From assembly GCA_965203575.1 (NCBI GenBank), contig OZ241894.1:1302001-1366000 (forward strand): a stretch of DNA of 64,000 bases. Direction: 5' to 3'. The notes below the pieces were generated by a model that searched no databases, was not told the DNA's origin, and saw only the letters and a list, made by a program, of their open reading frames with translations. The stretch is from Aldehydirespirator sp965203575. GTDB taxonomy: Bacteria; Actinomycetota; Acidimicrobiia; Acidimicrobiales; Aldehydirespiratoraceae. A program made the translations under genes and the position numbers. Positions within the stretch are counted from its first letter, which is position 1. The number at the start of each line of letters is the position of its first letter. Shown here one piece after another: positions 16,234 through 24,987 of the stretch.

Positions 16234-16239
16234 CTAGCC

Positions 16240-16932
16240 ATGCCCGCCGATGCAAGGCTGGATGCTTGCCGCTGGGTCTTCCCGGATCCCTCATGCAGCG
16301 ACGAGGGCGGCTTGGTGGCGGTCGGCGCCGACCTTGAACCGGCCACCCTGCTGGCCGCTTACAGCCGGGGCCTGTTTCCTATGCCGTTGAAACCGGGAGG
16401 GCGCATCGGCTGGTGGTCTCCGCCCGAGCGGGGCGTCCTGGAACCGGATCGGCAGATCGTGCACCGCTCGCTGCGCAAAGCCTGCCGCCGCTTCGACGTC
16501 AGAGTGGACACCGCCTTCGCCGAGGTCATCGAGGGCTGCGCCGATCCGGCCCGGCCCCACGGCTGGATCGACGATCAGATGCGAGCCGCTTACCTGCGCT
16601 TCCACCACTCCGGCTTCGCCCACAGCGTCGAGACATGGCGCGACGGCGAATTAGTCGGCGGCCTCTACGGCGTGGCCGTCGGCGGCCTGTTCGCGGGCGA
16701 GTCGATGTTCTACCGGGCCAGGGACGCCTCGAAGGTCGCCCTGGTCGCGCTGGCCGCCGGTCTTCTCGACGGCCATCCGAGGCTGATCGACGTCCAGTGG
16801 GCGACGCCGCACCTGCGCTCCCTGGGCGTGGAGACGATCCCGCGCCAGGACTACCTGCGCCGCCTGCCCGAGCTGTTGACGTCTCCCCCGCCTGCGATGT
16901 TCACACCGAGTTCTCAGGTCCAACCGCCGTAG
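16240..16932 (+). CDS. aat: Leucyl/phenylalanyl-tRNA-protein transferase
   Basis: 230 residues, normal length. Adds Leu or Phe from tRNA to N-terminal Arg or Lys of proteins, marking them for ClpAP-type degradation (N-degron pathway). Signatures: FPDPSCSDEGGLVAVGADLEP, YSRGLFPMP, GWWSPPERGVL, GLYGVAVGGLFAGESMF and LIDVQWATPHLRSLG. Leaderless start. It overlaps the tail of the convergent accE by 19 nt. Confidence 0.93.
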   Translation: MPADARLDACRWVFPDPSCSDEGGLVAVGADLEPATLLAAYSRGLFPMPLKPGGRIGWWSPPERGVLEPDRQIVHRSLRKACRRFDVRVDTAFAEVIEGCADPARPHGWIDDQMRAAYLRFHHSGFAHSVETWRDGELVGGLYGVAVGGLFAGESMFYRARDASKVALVALAAGLLDGHPRLIDVQWATPHLRSLGVETIPRQDYLRRLPELLTSPPPAMFTPSSQVQPP

Positions 16933-17147
16933 CTGGTCCGACGTCTCCACGGCCGGCCCGCGTAGCGCCAGCGGGGTGAGGGTGCCGGGCTCGTGGCAGC
17001 AGCCAGATGCGGCCAGATCTCCGAGCCGAGCGCCTCGACGGCGGCGGTGATGGCGGTCCGTTCGGCCTCCGTCGGCTCGGGGGTGATCGACACGATCTCC
17101 AGCCCCCCCGCAGACCGGGCTTCAACGGTCGCCTCCACGGCGGTCAC
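16914..17147 (-). CDS. Acyl-CoA carboxylase epsilon subunit-like protein
   Basis: 77 residues. The GTG start overlaps the stop of the carboxylase beta subunit (GTGA). The pattern IVSITPEPTEAERTAIT ... WR-Y-AGRPWRRR fits the small actinobacterial AccE epsilon family (motif around PTxEE, then a conserved Trp and GR). In actinobacteria such subunits bind the beta subunit and raise acetyl/propionyl-CoA carboxylase activity. Sequence similarity is modest; the location is the strongest argument. Confidence 0.7.
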   Translation of the reverse strand: MTAVEATVEARSAGGLEIVSITPEPTEAERTAITAAVEALGSEIWPHLAAATSPAPSPRWRYAGRPWRRRTSYGGWT

Positions 17148-18685
17148 AGAGGGACGTTCCCGTGCTTGCGCTCGGGGATCTCCTCGCGCTTGGACTCCAG
17201 CACCCGCAGACCGGCCACGATCTTGCGGCGAGTCTGCGAAGGCTCGATCACCTCGTCCACGAAGCCGCGCTCGGCTGCGACATAGGGGTTGGCCAGCCTC
17301 TGCGTGTAGTCGTCCACCAACTCGTCCCGGCGAGCCCCCGGATCGGCTGCGTCGGCCAGCTCGCGGCGGTAGATGATCTCGACCGCGCCCTGAGGGCCCA
17401 TGACGGCGATCTCGGCGGAGGGCCACGCGAAGGAGAGGTCCGAGCCGACGCCCTTGGAGTCCATGACCACGTAGGCACCCCCGTAGGCCTTGCGGGTTAT
17501 GACAGAGATGCGGGGCACTGCGGCCTCGCAGTAGGCGTACAGCAGCTTGGCCCCGTGACGGATGATGCCGCCGTGCTCCTGGTCGACGCCGGGCAGGAAG
17601 CCGGGGACGTCGACGAAGGTCAGGAGCGGGATGTTGAAGGCGTCGCAGGTGCGCACGAAGCGGGCCGCCTTCTCAGCCGATTCGATGTCGAGGACACCGG
17701 CCAGAACCATCGGCTGGTTGCCCACGACGCCCACCGAGCGCCCGTCGATGCGGGCGAACCCGCACACGATGCTGCGGGCCCAGGAGGCGTGATACTCGAG
17801 GAAGTCGCCGTCGTCGGCCACTTCGGTGATCACGTCCTTCATGTCGTACGGGACGTTGGGGCTGTCGGGCAGCAGAGTGTCCAGTGCCGGGCACTCGCGA
17901 TCGGGGTCGTCGGCCGACTTGTACGCCGGGGGCTGCTCGAGGTTGTTGGAAGGCAGGAAGGACAGCAGCGCCTTCACATCGTCGAGAACATCGTGCTCGC
18001 TCGAGGCGACGAAGGTGGCCACCCCCGACTTGGTGCTGTGGCTGGTGGCCCCTCCCAGGTCCTCAAGGCTCACCTCCTCGCCGGTGACCGTCCTCACCAC
18101 GTCGGGTCCGGTGATGAACATGTGCGACTTCTCGCGCACCATGAAGATGAAGTCGGTCATGGCCGGGCTGTACACGGCTCCCCCGGCGCACGGTCCGAGG
18201 ATCACGCTGATCTGGGGGATCACCCCCGAGGCCTGGACGTTGCGGAAGAAGATCCCGCCGTAACCGTCCAGCGAGACGACGCCCTCCTGGATGCGGGCGC
18301 CGGCTCCGTCGTTGAGGCCGATGATGGGCGCGCCGACAGACACCGCGAGGTCCATCACCTTGTGGAGCTTCTCGGCGAACACCTCGCCCAGCGCGCCGCC
18401 CATGACCGTGAAGTCCTGGGCGAACACGAAGACCTTGCGGCCGTCGATGGTCCCCCAGCCGGTGATCACACCGTCGGTGTAGGGCCGGTCGTCCAGTCCG
18501 GCCTCGTGGGCGCGGTGGCGGGCCAGCATGTCGAGTTCATGGAACGAGCCTTCGTCGAGCAGGTAGTCGAGCCGCTCCCGGGCCAGCATCTTGCCCTTGT
18601 CGTGCTGGCGCTTCACGGCCCGCTCGGGTCCAGCCGCCAGCGCCTCGGACTTGCGAGCCCTCAGATCCTCGAGCTTGTCGTGCAT
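17144..18685 (-). CDS. Acetyl-/propionyl-CoA carboxylase beta (carboxyltransferase) subunit
   Basis: 513 residues. Carboxyltransferase that moves CO2 from biotin to acetyl- or propionyl-CoA. Motifs: KLEDLRARK at the start, RERLDYLLDEGSFHE, FAQDFTVMGGALGE, GLNDGAGARIQEGV, GGAVYSPAMTDFIFM, GVVGNQPMVLAG, FVDVPGFLPGVDQE, ITRKAYGGAYVVM and EIAVMGPQGAVEI. The alternative GTG at 18700, 8 nt after AGGCTA complement (TAGCCT box), would add five residues. With the epimerase at 37649 it hints at the methylmalonyl-CoA route, but substrate choice cannot be read from the sequence. Confidence 0.94.
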   Translation of the reverse strand: MHDKLEDLRARKSEALAAGPERAVKRQHDKGKMLARERLDYLLDEGSFHELDMLARHRAHEAGLDDRPYTDGVITGWGTIDGRKVFVFAQDFTVMGGALGEVFAEKLHKVMDLAVSVGAPIIGLNDGAGARIQEGVVSLDGYGGIFFRNVQASGVIPQISVILGPCAGGAVYSPAMTDFIFMVREKSHMFITGPDVVRTVTGEEVSLEDLGGATSHSTKSGVATFVASSEHDVLDDVKALLSFLPSNNLEQPPAYKSADDPDRECPALDTLLPDSPNVPYDMKDVITEVADDGDFLEYHASWARSIVCGFARIDGRSVGVVGNQPMVLAGVLDIESAEKAARFVRTCDAFNIPLLTFVDVPGFLPGVDQEHGGIIRHGAKLLYAYCEAAVPRISVITRKAYGGAYVVMDSKGVGSDLSFAWPSAEIAVMGPQGAVEIIYRRELADAADPGARRDELVDDYTQRLANPYVAAERGFVDEVIEPSQTRRKIVAGLRVLESKREEIPERKHGNVPL

Positions 18686-18747
18686 GGACGCCCCGGCCAC
18701 GGGCCTGAAGGCTACCGGTGCCCCGGCACGCGCCGGGACCCGGAACC

Positions 18748-18863
18748 GAACTGGCAGCACAACGCACGCATACCGAGCAAGACGCTGCCAATCCCGGAGT
18801 CCGGTCGGACCGCTTCCCGAACTGGCAGCACAACGCACGCATACCTAGCAAACGCTGCCAATT
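18748..18863 (+). repeat. Inverted-repeat element R2, copies 1 and 2 in tandem, upstream of the Wadjet operon
   Basis: Copy 1 at 18748-18792 and copy 2 at 18819-18863 share GAACTGGCAGC, a common 25-nt middle (CACAACGCACGCATACC) and GCTGCCAAT. Each can fold into a stem of about 9-11 bp. Together with the copy at 14997 this makes a small family. They lie in the 288-bp gap between the carboxylase and jetC; apart from them and the two promoters I see nothing in that gap. Confidence 0.8.
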
Positions 18864-18960
18864 CCCGTGCGAGCATGCCGGGCTGACAGTCAGAGGCAGG
18901 CGGGATCAACCGCTCCAGCCACCACCACACCACCGCAGCATGACTGTCACACGCCTGCGT

Positions 18961-18966
18961 TATGTT
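18961..18966 (+). promoter_or_regulatory. Leaderless -10 box (TATGTT) before jetC
   Basis: TATGTT lies 7 nt before the ATG at 18974, which supports that ATG over the upstream in-frame ATG at 18962 (this one overlaps the box). No convincing -35 was found. Confidence 0.5.
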
Positions 18967-18973
18967 GCCCGAC

Positions 18974-21900
18974 ATGAGCGCGCTGGCTGTGGATAACGCG
19001 AACGGAGCGAATAGTCGGAACCGTGCGAACGGCACGACCTGCAGCCGATGGCGGCTGAATCGGGCCGGAATCATCAACGTCTACCAGTACGAGAACGAGG
19101 TGCTGGACTTTGCCGGTGGACGGCTGCTGCTGCGGGGCGTCAACGGCTCGGGGAAGTCGACGGCGATGAACATGCTGCTGCCATTCCTGTTGACGGCCCG
19201 TCCCGGCCGGATCGACGCGGCCGGCGAACAGACCGGGATTCTCAAGTCGTGGATGCTCGACGGGCGGGACGACGCCCAGCCGGTGGGCTACCTGTGGATC
19301 GAGTTCGAGAGGCACGGCAGTTTCCTGGTGTGCGGTTGCGGGATCAAGGCCAACCGCCAATCCGACAGCGTGACCACATGGTGGTTCGTCACCTCGAAGC
19401 GGCCCGGTCTCGACGTTCACCTGGTCGTGGGCAACCAGCCGCTGTCGGCTGAGGGGCTCCGCGCCGCTCTCGACGGCGACGAGGTGTTCGGCGACCGGCA
19501 CCGCTCCGACTACCGGCACGCGGTGCAGCAGCGACTCTTCGGTGGCGTGCCGATCGATCAACACATCGGGCTCATCCATGTGGTTCGCAGCCCCCGGGTG
19601 GGCGACCGCATCGATGTCGAGTTGCCCGAGCACCTCGTCGAGGCCCTCCCCCAGCTGTCGGAACAGGCGCTGGCTGAGGCCGCCCAGCCGCTCGACGACC
19701 TTGAGGAGCACCGCCGAAACGTCGCCGAGCTCGAACGCACAGCCGAGGCGATCGACGGCCTTCTGGACGTGTACCGCGCCTACTGCGCCGACGAGCTGCG
19801 CGGGCACGCAGCCGAGGGACGGTCCCGGCTGTCCGCAGAACGAAGCCGCACCCGCGACGAGAAGCAGAAGCAGCGAGCCGCAGAGGCAGCCGAGGCGGAG
19901 GTAGTCCGGCTCGACGAGGCCATCGCCGAAGAGGAGCGCACCGCCGAACGCCTGCGGAGCGAGATCTCTGCCCTGGAGGAGTCGCGCGCCTATCGCGAGG
20001 GCCGGCAGCTCGACGCTCTGCGCGATTTCGTGAAGAACCTAGCCACCGAGCGCGAGCACGCCTCAGTCCGGGTCGCCGGGCGCGAGGACCGCCTGGAAGC
20101 GGCGACCGGGGAACTGCTGAAGGCCCAGCAGCGCAGCCGAAGCGACGTCGCGGCGCTCAACGTCGGGATGGCGGCCGCAGCCGAACTCAGCGAACTCTGT
20201 CAGGTCGGTCACCGCCCGTCGGGACCGATCGACCTCACCGAGGCTGCGCTCACCGACGCCGGAGCGTCTGAGCCGGTCGGCCCGTTCGGCGACGCGGTGA
20301 TCGGCAGCGAGATCGCCGCAATGAGCGGGGCCGTCCTCACTCGGCATGCCGACATCGACCAAGTCGATCAAGCACGGGACGAGCTCGACGCCGCGGAGAG
20401 CGCTCTCAGCCTGGCAGAGTCGAGATTCGAGGCTGCTTCGGATGCGGCCGACCACGCGTCGGCCCGCCTGGCCGGGCAGGACCAGCGTCTCGCCGTGGCG
20501 CGCCGCCAGTGGAACGACAGCATCCGGCTCTGGGCGCCGGAGGTCTGCGCCCTGCTCCAGAGCGCGGGTTTGGGCACGGCCGCGGCGTCCGTTGCCGCTG
20601 CGGTAGAAGCGGCCGGCAGCGAGCCGGACGCCAGCAGCCTGCAGGCGATGGACGCGGCGCCGGATGTCGTGCCCGACCGGGCAGAGACCATGCGGAACGA
20701 TCTGTCGTCCGCATGCGACGAACTCATCGGGCACTGGCGAGAGTCCGCCGCCGCGGTCGGCTACCGGCTGGACGGCGAGCGGGTCGCGGCCCGTGAGGCG
20801 CAAGCCCTGGTCGACGCCTTGGCCGACCGCACCGAGCCCGAGCCTCCCAGACTCGGCTGGCAGGCTGACGCCGGGTACTGCCTCGCCGATCTGATCGACT
20901 TCAAAGCGCACCTCACCGGGGTCGAGCGCTCCGGTCTGGAGGCGGCGCTCGAATCCTCGGGCCTGCTTTCTGCCCGGCTGGTCGAGGGCGGAGTTCTCGA
21001 ACTGGCGAGCGGCGAACTGGTCGCCGCCGCCGCGGATCCGGTTCTGAACCCTCTCAGCGACTGCCTTGCCGTGACCGTCCCGGACCGGCTCAACGACAGA
21101 GTGGAGACGGCTTCGGTGGTTCGGCTGCTCCAATCGATCTCCTCCGACCCGTCGAGCGGCGCCGCCACCGCTGCAGCCACCGACGGCTCCTTCAGGGTCG
21201 GCGCCCTGCACGGCCGCAACAGCAAGGATCGGCCCGAGTTCATCGGGACGACCGCCCGCCGGGAGGCGCTCGAACGCGAGCGACAGGAGGCGTCAGCCCT
21301 CCTGGTCTCGGCTCGCGCCGTCGTGCAAGACAGCGAGGCGGAACTGGCCGAGCACCGCTCGTCGCTCGAACAGGCTCGGCGATTGCAGGAGCGTCTGCCC
21401 TCCACTTCAGCGATCCTCGGCGCGGCGGCCGACGTTTCGGCAGCCGGCCGCGCCGCTGACGAGGCAGCAGCCGGCAAGGATGCGGCCGCCGCCGACCGCG
21501 ACGAGGCAGAACGAGCCTCAACCGGAGCCTCGAACGAGCTGCACCGCATCGCGGTGACCCTCCAACTCCCGCGGGACCGCCCCGGCCTGGAGGCGCTTCG
21601 CGGGGAACTGCGCGACCTCGCCGCCGGTCTGGACAGGTGCCGATCACTCGCGGAGGCTCTGGCACGGTCGGTGGACAGTTGGCGCGGGGCAGCCGACCGC
21701 TGGCGAGCGGCTGCCGAAGACGTCCGCACCGAGCGCGCCGCGCTGTCACGGATCGAGTCTGAGCACGACCGCGAGCATGCCCGCCTGGTGACCATCGAGG
21801 ACAGCATCGGCGCGGAGTACGCAGAGGTTGTGGCCACCCGCGACCGCTGCCGGAGGGAACTGGAGCGGGTGGAAGATCGCCTATCGGAGGTGCGCGAGCA

Positions 21901-23275
21901 GCATGTCGGCGCGGTGAACATCCGGGCGGAGGCCCGAGCCGCGGCTAGCGTCGCCCGCGACGAGCGAGCCCGGGCCGGAGAGGCATGCGAGGCGGCCCGG
22001 TCAATGCTCATCGAGGCGCTGGCAGTCCCCGGCCTTCCCGCCGCCCTCACGCCGCTCAACGACGCCCCGGCGACACCGATCGTGACCGGGGCGACAGGTC
22101 CGAAGGGCCTGCGCGAGGTGCTGGACGCCGTCGACCGCCTGCTCGACAGCGCCGGCGGTGAGACCCCGGACCACAGCGACAGAGCGGACGGCGAAGTGCG
22201 CGAGGAACCCGGCTCTGGAGCCGGAACCGGCCAGGACAGGCCTGGCGGCAGAGTCCACCACGCCGACGGCACTGGCGGACCATCGGGCCCAGCGAGGGTC
22301 ACCGCCGACAGCGTCAGGCAATCGTTGAGACGCCGGCGCGACTCACTGGGAGCGGGATGGGATACGGAGCCGCTACAGCCGGATCCGGCCCTTCCGCTCG
22401 TGGTGGAGGTGACCGGGCCGTCGGGAAGAGCACCACTGGCGGCCTCGGCGCGGGCTGTATCGGACCAGCGCGACCAGATGGCCGCGCTGCTCGACCACAA
22501 GCAGAGCGAAGCCCTGCGGGAATTGTTGCAGGGCCGGATCGCACAGGAGATCGCCAAACGAGTCCACGGCGCCAAGAGGCTGGTGGAGCGGATGAATGAG
22601 CGCCTGGGGGCGGTCAAGACGGCCCACGACGTCGGGGTCCGCCTGCGGTGGCGGCGCTCCGGTGAGCTCGACCCGGCCGCAAACAGCATGATCGACCTGC
22701 TCACGAAGCTCCCCGACCTCCGCACCGAGGAGGACGAGAGCGACCTGCGCCGAGCGTTGTCCGACCACTTGCAGGAGGCCCGGGCGCTCCAGCCGGACGT
22801 CCCCTACCGCCAGCTCATCTCCGAAGTGCTCGACTACAAGCAGTGGCACGACATGGCCGTGATGGTGCGACGTCCCGGCGACAAGGAGCGGAGGCTGAGC
22901 CGCAAGACGCCGCTGTCGGAGGGCGAGAAGAAGCTCGTGACCTACTTGCCGCTGTTCGCAGCCGTGGCCGCCTCGTGCGACTCGATTGCCGAGCAGGCCG
23001 GCGCGTCGAGCGACGAAGGGCAGGGGGTTGCCCGGTTCCTCTTGCTCGACGACGCGTTCGCCAAGGTCTCCGAAGACAACCACGCCCAACTGTTCGGACT
23101 GCTCGTCGAACTCGACCTCGACCTGATCGCCACCAGCGAGAGGCTGTGGGGCACACATGCGACCGTGCCCGAACTGGCCATCATCGAGGTCGTGCGGGAT
23201 GCCCGGCTGAACGCCATCCTGCTGGAGCACTATCGATGGGACGGCGCCGCGCTCGAACGGCGTCCACTGCCGTGA
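18974..23275 (+). CDS. jetC: Wadjet type II JetC: SMC/MukB-like ATPase (TIGR02680 type)
   Basis: 1433 residues. An SMC-family motor that, with JetA and JetB, extrudes DNA loops; Wadjet uses this to sense small circular plasmids. Walker A is GVNGSGKS at 55-62; two long coiled-coil arms (about 250-1050) rich in Glu, Arg and Ala flank a hinge region near 560-680; a Gly/Asp-rich linker near 1060-1110; the ABC signature LSEGEKK near 1314; Walker B FLLLDDAF near 1355, followed by SERLWG. No split or stop breaks the frame. It ends TGATG with jetA. Type II assignment rests on the partner genes. Confidence 0.93.
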   Translation: MSALAVDNANGANSRNRANGTTCSRWRLNRAGIINVYQYENEVLDFAGGRLLLRGVNGSGKSTAMNMLLPFLLTARPGRIDAAGEQTGILKSWMLDGRDDAQPVGYLWIEFERHGSFLVCGCGIKANRQSDSVTTWWFVTSKRPGLDVHLVVGNQPLSAEGLRAALDGDEVFGDRHRSDYRHAVQQRLFGGVPIDQHIGLIHVVRSPRVGDRIDVELPEHLVEALPQLSEQALAEAAQPLDDLEEHRRNVAELERTAEAIDGLLDVYRAYCADELRGHAAEGRSRLSAERSRTRDEKQKQRAAEAAEAEVVRLDEAIAEEERTAERLRSEISALEESRAYREGRQLDALRDFVKNLATEREHASVRVAGREDRLEAATGELLKAQQRSRSDVAALNVGMAAAAELSELCQVGHRPSGPIDLTEAALTDAGASEPVGPFGDAVIGSEIAAMSGAVLTRHADIDQVDQARDELDAAESALSLAESRFEAASDAADHASARLAGQDQRLAVARRQWNDSIRLWAPEVCALLQSAGLGTAAASVAAAVEAAGSEPDASSLQAMDAAPDVVPDRAETMRNDLSSACDELIGHWRESAAAVGYRLDGERVAAREAQALVDALADRTEPEPPRLGWQADAGYCLADLIDFKAHLTGVERSGLEAALESSGLLSARLVEGGVLELASGELVAAAADPVLNPLSDCLAVTVPDRLNDRVETASVVRLLQSISSDPSSGAATAAATDGSFRVGALHGRNSKDRPEFIGTTARREALERERQEASALLVSARAVVQDSEAELAEHRSSLEQARRLQERLPSTSAILGAAADVSAAGRAADEAAAGKDAAAADRDEAERASTGASNELHRIAVTLQLPRDRPGLEALRGELRDLAAGLDRCRSLAEALARSVDSWRGAADRWRAAAEDVRTERAALSRIESEHDREHARLVTIEDSIGAEYAEVVATRDRCRRELERVEDRLSEVREQHVGAVNIRAEARAAASVARDERARAGEACEAARSMLIEALAVPGLPAALTPLNDAPATPIVTGATGPKGLREVLDAVDRLLDSAGGETPDHSDRADGEVREEPGSGAGTGQDRPGGRVHHADGTGGPSGPARVTADSVRQSLRRRRDSLGAGWDTEPLQPDPALPLVVEVTGPSGRAPLAASARAVSDQRDQMAALLDHKQSEALRELLQGRIAQEIAKRVHGAKRLVERMNERLGAVKTAHDVGVRLRWRRSGELDPAANSMIDLLTKLPDLRTEEDESDLRRALSDHLQEARALQPDVPYRQLISEVLDYKQWHDMAVMVRRPGDKERRLSRKTPLSEGEKKLVTYLPLFAAVAASCDSIAEQAGASSDEGQGVARFLLLDDAFAKVSEDNHAQLFGLLVELDLDLIATSERLWGTHATVPELAIIEVVRDARLNAILLEHYRWDGAALERRPLP

Positions 23276-24987
23276 TGCCCGCGCCGGAGCCCACCGGCGT
23301 AGATGCCCGGCCGGTGGTCGGAGACGAGACGGAGGGCCGGGAGGCAGAACCCACCCTTCATCAGCATTCCGGCGCCGACGGGCCGGATCGGGCCCGGATG
23401 CTCTTCCGCTACCTGACCGTACCCGACTGGCGCGACTATCGAACGATCCTCGGCGTGTTCGCAGGCACGTTCTTCGCGGAGTTCTCACCGGAGGAGGTCG
23501 CGGCCGAGCCTGCCGTCGTGGATGGTGGAATCGATCCCGCCGTAGTTCCCGACCGGCTGGAGAGCCTGCGCGGCTGGGGAAATCTGACGGTCTCATCCTC
23601 GGTCGGCAACCCGTCGAGCCTCGAGGACTACTACCGGCGCCGCAACCGGTACCTGATCACCCGCGCCGGCCAGGAGGTCTTCCAGATCGTCGAGGGAGTG
23701 CTGTCTGAGGTGGACGAACTCGCCGATGTGCAAGCGGGACGGTTGCGCGGCTTGGACCGGGCCCTCCGCGAACTCAGCGAACACGCCGCCGAGAGCTTCG
23801 AAGGGACTTCGGCGGAGGAACTCGCGGACAAGGTTCGTGCCGTCTTCGACACTCACGCACTCTTCACCACCGAACTGACCCAATTCTTCGCTGACCTCAA
23901 CCAGTGGCAGAGCCGCTACGACCTCGACGCCGATGAAGTGCAGTTGTTCGCGGGGGTCCTGGTCTCCTACGTCTCGGAGCAACTGGCCGAGATGGAGCGC
24001 ATGGCGCGACCCATCGCCCGCCGCCTCAAGTCCATCCTGCCGCGGCTTCCGGTGCTGCTGGACGCGCTGAGAGCCGGACCCGGGCTGGCCACCCGTGTCG
24101 ACGATGCCGGGCTCGCGGGCAGCGTCGCCGTGCGCCACCTTCCCGGCAGCGCGGCCAGGGACTGGGAACACCTCGCGGAGTGGTTCGTGGCACCGGCAGG
24201 AGGGGCTTCGCGGCTCGATCAGCTGACCCGCCAGGCGGTGGCGGCGGTCCGCACCCTGACCGCGAACGTGACCCGGCTGTCGCGTTCCGGCCTGGGCGCC
24301 ACATCTAGACGCTCCGACTTCTTGCGTCTCGCCCGATTCTTCGATCGCGCCGCCACGGCCGACGATGCGCACCAGATCGCGGCGGCTGCCTTCGGGCTCG
24401 GCTCATGCCGACGTCTGGGCACGCTGTCCGCGGACGCCGACGACCCGGAGCCTTCCACCACGGCCTGGAGCGACGCCTCCAAAGCCGTCGTGCCGGTCTC
24501 GTTGCGCGAGCGGGGCGACATCACCCAGCGGGGCAGGCCGACACCGCTGAGGGACCGTCGGCGCCAACGCGAGTTGATGCAACGCGATCGCGAGCTCAGG
24601 CGCGTCTCGAGAGAGGCCACCGCTGCCGAGCTGCTGTCCTGCGCCGGTCCCCGAGGCTGCATCGACGGCGCCGAGATGTCCGTCGCCGGCTTCTTGATGC
24701 TGCGAGAACTGATCAGCCAGTCGGGCCACAGCGGTGGTGTGCAAGCCGAAGTGCGAACCGCTACCGAGTCGGGCGTCCGGTGTCTGGTCCAACGGGTCGA
24801 AGGAGCGAGCACAGCCGTGAAGTGCCCCGAGGGGCGCCTCGTGTTGTACGGCCTAGCCGTCTCGGTCACCGCCGTCGGGGAATCGGAGCGCCCCCTGTCG
24901 GACCGACCAGCCGTAGAGGCCGACGCTGCGGATCGACGGCGGGCCGAGGCGCCCGAGGACGTGGTGATGACCGGAGCGGCTACATGA
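23275..24987 (+). CDS. jetA: Wadjet type II JetA: kleisin subunit (TIGR02677 type)
   Basis: 570 residues. The ATG shares its A with the jetC stop (TGATG); a GTG at 23272 is possible. After a 40-residue leader, the family core begins: FRYLTVPDWRDYRTILGVF, then LRGWGNLTVSSS, YYRRRNRYLITRAGQEVFQIVEGV, a helical middle and the DRRRQRELMQRDREL helix near 430. In MukBEF terms this is the MukF-like kleisin that bridges the JetC heads. It overlaps jetB by 4 nt (ATGA). Confidence 0.9.
   Translation: MPAPEPTGVDARPVVGDETEGREAEPTLHQHSGADGPDRARMLFRYLTVPDWRDYRTILGVFAGTFFAEFSPEEVAAEPAVVDGGIDPAVVPDRLESLRGWGNLTVSSSVGNPSSLEDYYRRRNRYLITRAGQEVFQIVEGVLSEVDELADVQAGRLRGLDRALRELSEHAAESFEGTSAEELADKVRAVFDTHALFTTELTQFFADLNQWQSRYDLDADEVQLFAGVLVSYVSEQLAEMERMARPIARRLKSILPRLPVLLDALRAGPGLATRVDDAGLAGSVAVRHLPGSAARDWEHLAEWFVAPAGGASRLDQLTRQAVAAVRTLTANVTRLSRSGLGATSRRSDFLRLARFFDRAATADDAHQIAAAAFGLGSCRRLGTLSADADDPEPSTTAWSDASKAVVPVSLRERGDITQRGRPTPLRDRRRQRELMQRDRELRRVSREATAAELLSCAGPRGCIDGAEMSVAGFLMLRELISQSGHSGGVQAEVRTATESGVRCLVQRVEGASTAVKCPEGRLVLYGLAVSVTAVGESERPLSDRPAVEADAADRRRAEAPEDVVMTGAAT

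Noticed and set aside
17162..18886. 574-codon plus-strand frame opposite the carboxylase
   Set aside because: Antisense of a strongly conserved enzyme, no motifs, no promoter.
18686..18973. Integrase, attachment site or tRNA at the left edge of the Wadjet locus
   Set aside because: Only the R2 repeats and promoters were seen; no tRNA fragment or recombinase gene, so I do not call a genomic island.
20761..22725. 654-codon open frame on the minus strand inside jetC
   Set aside because: It is the antisense of the coiled-coil region; the plus frame has the ATPase motifs and overlaps precisely with neighbouring genes. Long antisense frames are common at this base composition.
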